Assembly (NCBI GenBank): GCA_009823505.1
Contig: VZQC01006709.1
Location: 462,522 to 526,521, forward strand
DNA from: Rhizomys pruinosus
Taxonomy: Eukaryota > Chordata > Mammalia > Rodentia > Spalacidae
Length of the DNA stretch: 64,000 bases
Direction of reading: 5' to 3'
In this document: positions 55,890 to 64,000 of the stretch, piece by piece
Layout of the letters: the number at the start of each line of letters is the position of its first letter
Numbering within the stretch: the first letter of the stretch is position 1
Program-made: the position numbers and the translations under genes
Notes under the pieces: model-generated
What the model was told of the DNA's origin: nothing
Database searches by the model: none
The model's input: only the letters and a program-made list of their open reading frames with translations

Positions 55890-56042
55890 AGAGGCAGGTG
55901 TAGAGGCACCCGTAATCCTGCCACTTCAGTGGTAAAGGCAGGAAGAACAGAAGTTCAAGGTCATCTTCAGCTATATTGTGAGTCTGAGGCAGTCTAGGCT
56001 ACAGGAGACGCTGTTTCAAAAAGCAAACAATTACAACAAAAA
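55890..56042 (+). mobile_element. Old B1-like SINE
   Basis: 'gaggcacccgtaatcctgcc' to 'ggagacgctgtttcaaaaag'. Confidence 0.65.
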
Positions 56043-56051
56043 TCTCTCAAA

Positions 56052-56192
56052 GAGCCAGGCATGGTGGCAGACACCTCCCTTTAATTCCAGTACTCAGGAG
56101 GCAAAGACAGGGGACCTCTATGAGTTTGAGGCCACCCTGCTCTACACAGTGAGTTCCAGGCCACCCAGGGCTACACAGTGAAGCCCTATGCC
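56052..56192 (+). mobile_element. B1 SINE, diverged
   Basis: 'gagccaggcatggtggcaga' to 'ggctacacagtgaagcccta'. Its right arm ('ccaggccacccagggctac') belongs to a different, older B1 type than most copies here. Confidence 0.85.
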
Positions 56193-56232
56193 CTGCCCCC
56201 AAAGGAGGCAGACACAGGGAGAAAAAGGAGCA

Positions 56233-56340
56233 GAGCATAGGTAGTTCATGTCTGTAATCCCAGCACATGAAAGAATCCCAATTCAAAGCAGATCTGGGTT
56301 ACATAGGGAAACCCTGTTAAAAAAAAAAAAAAGCAAACAA
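56233..56340 (+). mobile_element. B1 fragment, old
   Basis: 'catgtctgtaatcccagcac' to 'tagggaaaccctgttaaaaa'. Confidence 0.7.
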
Positions 56341-56378
56341 AACCCAGCCCACTCCAAACTTTCTATTAAAAAGTCCTT

Positions 56379-56596
56379 TAGGGCTTTTTAGGAGAGATGG
56401 CTCAGGGGTTAAGAGCACTGACTGCTCTCGCAGAGGACTGGGATTCAATTCCCAGCACCCACATGGCAGCTAAGAACCATCTTTAACTCGGTTCTAGGGG
56501 AATCCAATGCCCTCTTCTGACATGGGTGCACCAACTTGCATGCAGACAGTACACTCATACATATAAAATAATAAATAAAAAAAATTTTTTTTAAGT
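56379..56596 (+). mobile_element. B2 SINE
   Basis: 'aggagagatggctcaggggt' to an A-rich tail. The second copy of the downstream duplication begins inside this element, at the base equivalent to 56,430. Confidence 0.9.
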
Positions 56597-56599
56597 CCT

Positions 56600-57345
56600 G
56601 TAACCTCTTTCCACACCCCACAGCACAGGCCAAGACCCACCCCCAGCCTTTCTTCTCTGGTCCTCAAATTCTCCAGTCAAGCTCTTTTCGTGTCCCACAA
56701 CTCCCCTGTCCTACTTACACTTTTTAAGAGAGTTGCATCTCAGGGCGACTCTAAGACTGTGCCTCTAAAGTCGGTTTTACCCACCAGGTTTTGGAAATGG
56801 TTTAAAGGCCTCCAGAGGCTGGGGATGGGGCAAGCCTGTGCCACCATTACTGACTTTCCCAGGTACCACAAGAATGCTCTGAGCTACTACTGTACCCGGG
56901 TCTCAGCCCTTAAGGAGATGGGTGACCTTGCGTGGGTGATAACTCTTGGCTCTGACTGTAAGCACCACGGAAACTGGGTAGAGCAGCTCCTCTCTGGAGG
57001 ATGTAGAGAGAGTACAGGGGAGAGAGATGCTGCAATCTGCAACTTGCAACCCACAAAGCTTGGACACTCAGGACTTGCCAGGATCATACTCTTGCTGAAG
57101 CACAGCCTTCTCACAGTCCTGAGGACGCACAGATCAGACCAGAACCATGGGCATGAGAGATGAAAGATAAAAGGATGGATGAAAGCTGAGAGGAGGGACG
57201 AGACTGCCGACCAAGGACACTGAGGTCAGAGGGGCCTGCGAGACGGGATGCTAAAGAGCCAGGGGGAGGTGGTGCCCAGATCTGCACACTGGAAATCAGC
57301 TGGGAGTCAGCAGTCTCTCTCTCTCTTGCATTTAATGAATTCCAC
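56600..57345. other. Unique sequence, no gene accepted
   Basis: Carries a 157-codon open frame (56,690-57,163, plus). No known domain, no signal peptide, and no support beyond being open. In copy B the same frame is broken by small indels. Confidence 0.4.
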
Positions 57346-57361
57346 TGAAGTTATTTTTTAA

Positions 57362-57620
57362 TATTTTATTTATTTATTTTTATGTTATTATTTTTATTTT
57401 ATGTGTATGAGTGTATTTCCTACATGTATGTAAGTGTACCCATGTCGTGCAGTGCCCACAGAGGTCAAAGGAGGGCATCAGATTCCCTGGTACTGGAGTT
57501 TCAGATAGTTTTTATCGACCTTGTGGGTGTTGGGATTAAACCTTGTGGGTGTTGGGATTAAACCTGGGTCCTCTGCAAGACCAGCCAGTGCTCCTAACTG
57601 CTGAGCCATCTCTCCAGCCC
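57362..57620 (-). mobile_element. B2-type SINE with internal 22-bp duplication
   Basis: Reverse-complement B2. 'ttgtgggtgttgggattaaa' is repeated in tandem (about 57,520-57,563). Head 'gagccatctctccagcccc'. Confidence 0.88.
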
Positions 57621-57639
57621 CCTATTTAATATTTTTATT

Positions 57640-58001
57640 TTATCTGTATGAATGTATTATCTGCATGTATGTAATTGCACCCATGTCATGCAATGCCTGC
57701 AGTGTCAGAAAAGGGTGTGTCATATTCCCCTGGAACTGGAATTATTCACCTTTTTTTTTTGGTCTTTTTGAGACAGGGTCTCCCTGTAGCTCCAGCTGGA
57801 CTGGAACTCACTCTGTAGACCAGGCAGACCTTGAACTCACAGAGATCTACCTGTCTCTGCCTCCAAAGTGCTAGGATTAAAGGCATGCACCACAGCGTCT
57901 GGCCTTGGAGTTGGAATTATAGATTGTTGTTAGGTGTCATGTGGGTGCTGGGAATTGACAAGAGCAACCAAAGCTCTTAACCGCTAAATCATCTCTCCAG
58001 C
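57640..58001 (-). mobile_element. B2-type SINE split by a B1
   Basis: 'tgaatgtattatctgcatgt' to 57,750, then 57,904-58,001 ending 'aaatcatctctccagcc'. Confidence 0.85.
57755..57903 (-). mobile_element. B1 SINE nested in B2
   Basis: Reverse-complement 'gagacagggtctccctgtag' to 'aaggcatgcaccacagcgtc'. Confidence 0.93.
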
Positions 58002-58137
58002 CTCAAATTATACCAAAGTTATACCAGAAAACACTCTTGGGTTTAGAAGGCAGAGTCCAGAGTATTTAGGGATGAGGAAGGAAGAGGTCCCCAACATTCT
58101 CATGCAATTCAGAAATAGTTGGAAGTGACAATAGTTG

Positions 58138-58252
58138 GAAGCTGGGCATGGTGGTGCATTCCTCTACTCTCAGCACTTCAGAGGCTGAGGCAGGAGGATG
58201 ATAAGTTTGAGGCCAGCCTGAGCTACAATAGTTAGATCCTGTCTCAAAAAAT
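58138..58252 (+). mobile_element. Old B1-like SINE
   Basis: 'agctgggcatggtggtgcat', 'gaggccagcctgagctacaa', 'gatcctgtctcaaaaaataa'. Confidence 0.8.
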
Positions 58253-58259
58253 AAATTAA

Positions 58260-58444
58260 TAGGGCAGGTGAGATGGCTCAGTGGATAAGGGTCTTTCCAG
58301 CAAGGATGACTGACACCTGAGTTCAATCCCCAGGACCCACATGTTAGAAAGGGAACCCACTTCCTCAAATTGTCCTCTGGCCTCCACCTATGAACCATGC
58401 ACATGCACACAGTAACTAAACAAATGTAAAAAAAAAAAAACCTA
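58260..58444 (+). mobile_element. B3 SINE
   Basis: 'gggcaggtgagatggctcag', 'aatccccaggacccacatgt', 'attgtcctctggcctccacc', A tail. Confidence 0.87.
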
Positions 58445-59087
58445 AAAGAAATTAACGACACTGTTCCACACGTCCTTTGTGGTTATGAATTTTTTTTGAT
58501 CAAAGAAACGTGCTGTTCCTCGATTTATTCACTCAACACACCATCCCTGGACCCCTGCAGTGGGCCAGGCAATGTGCTAGCAGGTTCAGGGAGGCAGGGA
58601 AGAGCCATTCCTGACCTCTGGCTGGCGACTTCCACATGCACTGCTGCTGTAGCTCTCTCGTGCTATCAGATCTCTGTTCCCAGGCCAGCCAGGGTTCCAG
58701 CCTGATAGGGTCGCTTGACTCTCAATACCATTTTGTTTGCTTTGTTTTTTCAGCCCTGGCCTTTATCAGATTTGAAAATCTCAGCTGACACAGGCTAAGT
58801 TTTCTGAAATGCTCTGTTTGTCTGCCCTCAATAGTGAATGTCACTTTGTACTCCCCCAGAGGGCTGGAGTTAACAGAAGCAATTAGTGTTTAAATTATGT
58901 ATCTGCAAATACATAAATTATATATCCATCCTTACCCAAATCCAGGGAGGTACCCTTCACATTATGGACTATGTAAATGGTATCCCTGGAATTGTACAGT
59001 GCACAGCACATACAAGTGGACTATGACCTCTCTGGATACAGAAGTTAGCCAGAGTTTTTCATCTGGCCTCTCTACTGCACGCTCCTT
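58445..59087. other. Unique or ancient sequence
   Basis: 'gggccaggcaatgtgctagc' (58,561) resembles a motif of old mammal-wide repeats. No gene seen. Confidence 0.4.
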
Positions 59088-59245
59088 CAGGGCGGTGGCC
59101 CTTAGCCTAGCTACACATCATAACAATCAGAGAAGGCTGCACTCCAACCCATTAAATCACAATTGCCTAGGACATGACCCAGGCATCTGTGTTTTTAAAG
59201 CTCCCTAAAGGATTCCAACAAGCAATCTTTTTAGAACCAGCATAG
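59088..59245. mobile_element. MER5A-like DNA transposon relic
   Basis: 'ggtggcccttagcctagcta', 'ccaacccattaaatcacaat', 'catctgtgtttttaaagctc', 'cctaaaggattccaac'. Present again in copy B (about 63,830-63,985). Confidence 0.6.
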
Positions 59246-59261
59246 AATCTATGAAGTGTTT

Positions 59262-60565
59262 TTATTTTTTTTTCATAAAAGCATAAGAAAATAGTATTGC
59301 AGAAGAAAAAAAAAAAAAGAAAACTCTGAAAGTTAAAGAAAAAAACATTAAAAATAAATAGAAATAAAACAGATCACCACGCATGCTCTCCCAGGCTGGA
59401 CTTTTTTCTTCCTGTCAGTGCCTAGGGTTTGTCAGCTGACCTTGCTTCTTGGTTCTGGGGAGCAGTAGGGGTTTGGGGATATGAAGATTTAGGTAAACTG
59501 GACTTTTTGCTCTGGCCCTAGGGCTAAACACATGCAACCCCTGTCTAGAGGCAGCTTTGTACCTCCCGTAAACACCTCTCCTGGCCCAAAGGACGCTGCA
59601 GAGCCCATGGGGTCAAGCCCATGGTCTGCACCTTCTAAGACCGCAGTCAGCTCTACACTTTTCCCACCCCGTTGGGCCCCAGGCTCTGTGGGACTGTCTC
59701 CAGTGTCAGCACGCTATTGGATGACCCAGGCGTGCCTGAGCCCCAGTCCCCCATTCCTCAGCCAGAGGTGGGAGCCCTTGCTCTTCTTTCCAATTTGCTT
59801 GGGCTCCTCGCTCCTGATCAAGGGCCTGCTCTGCCCACCCCTTCCACTATAAGAATTGCTGTTCCATGGAAAGCTGCTAAGCAGGAACCTGCTGCCCAGG
59901 CAGATACCCAGCTGCCATCGCGGCTTACCACTGTCCACCACTGAGCTGTTTGGCCTCTCGGTCTTGTCCCTGAACTTGACCCACTGTTGCTGGGCCATCC
60001 TGGGATCCTTCTTCATCAGCTTTGGGGGGTTTTTCTCCACTTCCCCCACCTCTGGCCCTAAGCTCTCTGGCTATGATGGAGAAGAATGACATACACACTT
60101 ACTCTCTCCCTGATAGTGACCAAAAGCTGCTATGTGGTAAGCACTGTGTTGGGTGCCCAAACGAGAAGCAGCTCCTTCCTCCTGGAGCACCAAAAGAGAG
60201 TGGGAGTACTAAAACAGCCTTATGGAGTGATATGACCTTGCCTGGGAGTAGAGAACCCTTCCAGAAGGAAGGGACTAGGAGATGGGGCATGCAAGACTGC
60301 CAGAAGGTAGAAAGGTACAGCATCTGTAAAGAGCTGTGGGGAGTTGGGAGGGCAGCTGGACAGTAGCCATCAGGACAGAGCCTCTCCAGGAAGAAGGTGC
60401 AGGGAGATGAGCCCCAGGCCAGAGCACCAGAGCCTGTGGGCAGCTGAGAGTCTGTGGGCAGCTGAGAGTGCAGATGGCCCTCTAAGTTTTGTAGGCAACT
60501 GAGGGATACAGCGAGGCACACAGGCCCATTCAACTGCCCGATTAGACACATGAGAGCGACTGTTA
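59262..60565. other. Unique sequence, possible processed-pseudogene-like block
   Basis: A-rich stretch 59,290-59,375, then GC-richer DNA with overlapping open frames on both strands at 59,530-60,080 (minus frame 59,714-60,049 includes 'KKDPRMAQQQWVKFRDKTER'). I do not recognise the protein. Both strands being open in the same place argues for composition rather than coding. Confidence 0.35.
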
Positions 60566-60576
60566 AACATGCATCG

Positions 60577-60716
60577 TGAGCTGAGCGTGGGGGTTCATGC
60601 CCTTGATCCTCGCACTCAGAAGGGATAGGCTGGTGGATCTCAGTGAACTCCAGGCCAGCCTGGACTATACAGTGAGTTTAGGCCAGCTGGGGCTATGGGA
60701 AGATCCTGCTCAAACA
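60577..60716 (+). mobile_element. B1 SINE, diverged
   Basis: 'gagctgagcgtgggggttca' to 'ggaagatcctgctcaaacaa'. Confidence 0.85.
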
Positions 60717-61115
60717 AAACAAATTATATATTCATATATTTTATTCATAAAATATAATTACATATTTTAATATAGCTTATATTATATTACTTATCTTCCA
60801 AAGGGAAGCGTCTCCATGATTAGACATGAATGGTTTGGATGTATTTCATAAAAAATAATATTTTTGACTTGCTACTTGAGAAATCATCAAACTAGTGTGA
60901 AAGTTCATATCTGTCATAATTTCTATTTTATCTGTCTGTGGAAGGTTTGAATATAACATCACCATAAAATGCGTTTTGTAAAATTTGGAATTTGTTACGT
61001 TTATAAATACTAATATACATAAAAATTATTATTCTAGATTAGTAGACTAATACTAGAAAATGACTGTTTTGCAAATGACCATATATAAACCTGACATTGT
61101 TTGTAGTTGTGATAA
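60717..61115. other. AT-rich sequence up to the sequence gap
   Basis: About 0.4 kb of AT-rich DNA with no recognised element, ending at the N. Confidence 0.6.
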
Positions 61116-61116
61116 N
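61116..61116. other. Single ambiguous base (N), likely assembly junction
   Basis: The only N in the window. The base after it is the first base of the second copy of the 56.4-kb block, in the middle of a B2 SINE. Confidence 0.9.
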
Positions 61117-64000
61117 GCAAAGGACTGGGATTCAATTCCCGCAACCCAATGGCAGCTAAGAACCATCTTTGACTCCAGTTCCTCTTCTGACCTCTTCAGT
61201 GTTGCATGACACGGGTTTACAAACTTGCATGCAGACATACACTCAATACATATAAATAATAAATAAAAAAATTTTTTTTAGTCCTTAGACTCTTTCCACA
61301 CCCCACAGCACAGGCCAAGACCCACCCCCAGCCTTTCTTCTCTGGTCCTCAAATTCTCCAGTCAAGCTCTTTTCGTGTCCCACAACTCCCCTGTCCTACT
61401 TACACTTTTTAAGAGAGTTGCATCTCAGGGCGACTCTAAGACTGTGCCTCTAAAGTCGGTTTTACCCACCAGGTTTTGGAAATGGTTTAAAGGCCTCCAG
61501 AGGCTGGGGATGGGGCAAAGCCCTGTGCCACCATACATGACTTTCCCAGGTCCCACAAGAATGCTCTGAGGCTACTACGTACACGGTCTCAGCCCTTAAG
61601 GAGATGGGTGACCTTGCGTGGGTGATAACTCTTGGCTCTGACTGTAAGCACCACGGAAACTGGGTAGAGCAGCTCCTCTCTGGAGGATGTAGAGAGAGTA
61701 CAGGGGAGAGAGATGCTGCAATCTGCAACTTGCAACCCACAAAGCTTGGACACTCAGGACTTGCCAGGATCATACTCTTGCTGAAGCACAGCCTTCTCAC
61801 AGTCCTGAGGACGCACAGATCAGACCAGAACCATGGGCATGAGAGATGAAAGATAAAAGGATGGATGAAAGCTGAGAGGAGGGACGAGACTGCCGACCAA
61901 GGACACTGAGGTCAGAGGGGCCTGCGAGACGGGATGCTAAAGAGCCAGGGGGAGGTGGTGCCCAGATCTGCACACTGGAAATCAGCTGGGAGTCAGCAGT
62001 CTCTCTCTCTCTTGCATTTAATGAATTCCACTGAAGTTATAATTTTTTTACATATTTTAGTTATTTCATTTTTATGTTGTATTTTTTGTATTTTAGGTGT
62101 ATGAGTAGGTTATGTTAACCTACAGTAGTAAAGTGTCCCCATAGTCGTGCCGTGCCCCCCGAGGTCCCACGGCGGGCCCCAGATTCCGGGTCCTGGGGTT
62201 GTCCGATAGTATTTTTTTTATCGCCTTAGTGGGGGTTTGGGATTACCCTGTGTGGGGATGGTTGGGCTATCAACCTGGGTCCCTCTGCAAAGACGCGCCA
62301 GTGCATCCTAATTGCTGAGCCCATCTCTCCAGCCACTAAAACATTTTTTTAAATATTTTTATTTTAGCTGTATGAATGTTTATCTGCATGTTATGTAATT
62401 GCACCCAGGTCCCATGCAATGCCTGCAGTGTCAGAAAAAGGTGGGGTCATATTCCCCTGGAACTGGAATTATTTCACCTTTTTTTTTTGGTCTTTTTTTG
62501 AGACAGGGTCTCCCGTAGCTCAGCTTGGACTGGAACTCACTCTGTAGACCAGGCAACCTTGAACTCACAGAGATCAACCTGTCTCTGCCTCCAAAGTGCT
62601 AGGAATTAAAGCATAGCACTCACAGCGTCCCTGGCCTTGAGTGGAATTAATAAGTTAGTTGTTAGTGTCATGTGGGTGCTGGATTGACAAGAGCAACCAA
62701 AGCTCTTAACCGCTAAATCATTCTCTCCAGCCTCAAATTATACCAAAGTTATACCAGAAAACACTCTTGGGTTTAGAAGGCAGAGTCCAGAGTATTTAGG
62801 GATGAGGAAGGAAGAGGTCCCCAACATTCTCATGCAATTCAGAAATAGTTGGAAGTGACAATAGTTGGAAGCTGGGCATGGTGTGCATTTCCCTCGACTC
62901 TACAGCACTTCAGAGCTGAGGCAGGAGGAATGATAAGTTTTGAGGCAGCCTGAGCTACACAAGAGTTGATCCCTGTCCAAAAAATTAAATTAATAGGGCA
63001 GGTGAGATGGCTCAGTGGATAAGGGTCTTTCCAGCAAGGATGACTGACACCTGAGTTCAAGACCCCTAGGACCCACATGTTAGAAAGGGAACCCACGTCT
63101 CAAATTGTCCCTCTTGCCTCCACATGGAACCATGCCACATGGCACACAGTGAAGCTAAACACATGTGAAAAAAAAAAAAACTAAAAGAAATAACGACACT
63201 GTTCCACACGTCCTTTGTGGTTATGAATTTTTTTTGATCAAAGAAACGTGCTGTTCCTCGATTTATTCACTCAACACACCATCCCTGGACCCCTGCAGTG
63301 GGCCAGGCAATGTGCTAGCAGGTTCAGGGAGGCAGGGAAGAGCCATTCCTGACCTCTGGCTGGCGACTTCCACATGCACTGCTGCTGTAGCTCTCTCGTG
63401 CTATCATATCTCTGTTCCAGGCCAGCCAGGGTTCCAGCCTGATAGGGTCGCTTGACTCTCAATACCATTTTGTTTGCTTTGTTTTTTCAGCCCTGGCCTT
63501 TATCAGATTTGAAAATCTCAGCTGACACAGGCTAAGTTTTCTGAAATGCTCTGTTTGTCTGCCCTCAATAGTGAATGTCACTTTGTACTCCCCCAGAGGG
63601 CTGGAGTTAACAGAAGCAATTAGTGTTTAAATTATGTATCTGCAAATACATAAATTATATATCCATCCTTACCCAAATCCAGGGAGGTACCCTTCACATT
63701 ATGGACTATGTAAATGGTATCCCTGGAATTGTACAGTGCACAGCACATACAAGTGGACTATGACCTCTCTGGATACAGAAGTTAGCCAGAGTTTTTCATC
63801 TGGCCTCTCTACTGCACGCTCCTTCAGGGCGGTGGCCCTTAGCCTAGCTACACATCATAACAATCAGAGAAGGCTGCACTCCAACCCATTAAATCACAAT
63901 TGCCTAGGACATGACCCAGGCATCTGTGTTTTTAAAGCTCCCTAAAGGATTCCAACAAGCAATCTTTTTAGAACCAGCATAGAATCGTATGAAGTGGTTT
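61117..64000. repeat. Duplicated block, copy B (runs off the window)
   Basis: Repeats 56,430-59,261 in the same order: B2 remnant, unique block, two B2-type SINEs (62.05-62.73 kb) with nested B1 (about 62,482-62,635), B1 (about 62,870-62,990), B3 (about 62,998-63,180), unique block, MER5A-like relic. It is 52 bp longer overall. Inside the SINEs many consensus-breaking small indels and substitutions occur (for example 'cgtgccgtgccccccgaggt'). Confidence 0.95.

Larger units (their letters stand above)
56430..59261. repeat. Duplicated block, copy A
   Basis: 2.83 kb repeated in direct orientation at 61,117-64,000, with offset 4,685-4,740. Long unique blocks (about 56,910-57,345; 58,020-58,135; 58,450-59,250) appear identical apart from isolated differences. 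SINE-containing parts differ by many indels, nearly all of which break consensus in copy B. Confidence 0.95.

Noticed and set aside
56690..57163. 157-codon open frame in unique DNA, seen again in the second copy
   Set aside because: No domain or conserved motif; the equivalent frame in copy B is broken by small indels, and both copies are probably the same locus.
61117..64000. True recent segmental duplication
   Set aside because: Kept only as the less likely option because the copy begins exactly at the N and its differences look like sequencing errors.

Overview
This window is mammalian nuclear DNA from a muroid rodent. The evidence is a dense set of rodent-specific SINEs (B1, B2, B3 and ID types), ORR1/MT-type ERVL-MaLR LTRs and rodent L1 3' ends. 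Older mammal-wide repeats (MIR, MER5A-like, MLT1/MST LTRs, an old L1M) lie between them. The B1 right end (a 'ctacagggagaccctgtctc' tail) and a B2 subfamily with a 17-bp internal duplication differ from the mouse, rat and hamster/vole consensus sequences as I remember them. A lineage outside murids and cricetids, for example a spalacid, is a weak guess. I see no protein-coding gene, rRNA, true tRNA, CRISPR array or bacterial/phage system. All longer open reading frames I examined lie in repeats, in simple-sequence DNA or in unconserved unique sequence.

Layout: 0-6 kb has unique DNA, a CA-rich tract, an inverted pair of young B2s and MaLR LTR pieces. 6.5-8.3 kb is an ORR1-type MaLR element shaped R-U5-internal-U3-R-A-tail, that is, an L1-mobilised copy of its RNA. 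8.6-16.4 kb has an old L1, ID, MER5A-like, MST and three SINEs stacked in one target site. 16.5-18.4 kb is a complete, young MaLR provirus-like element on the minus strand with a 5-bp target duplication. 21.4-22.6 kb is a minisatellite of about 40 copies whose repeat unit contains the first bases of the MaLR LTR it abuts. 25-31 kb has MLT1/MST LTRs, one split by a B2 (itself holding a B1) and by a 3.2-kb L1 with a perfect 12-bp target duplication. 32-36 kb is SINEs, a 53-bp triplication, a GAAA tract and GC-richer unique sequence. 37-42 kb holds two L1 3' ends with very long 3' UTRs. 42-52 kb is mostly unique apart from a SINE cluster at 45-46.7 kb. 52.3-54.7 kb is a SINE pile-up with many apparent indel errors.

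56.4-64 kb contains the same sequence twice (56,430-59,261 and 61,117-64,000). The second copy begins immediately after the only ambiguous base (N at 61,116). The simplest reading is an unmerged contig overlap rather than a genomic duplication. Differences between the copies are concentrated in SINE-rich parts, while long unique blocks are identical.

The main biology is retroelement dynamics: cross-mobilisation of an LTR element by L1, repeated use of the same insertion site, and birth of a minisatellite at an LTR edge. Coordinates of element ends are read by eye. Where target-site duplications are quoted they fix the ends to within a few bases; elsewhere ends are approximate.
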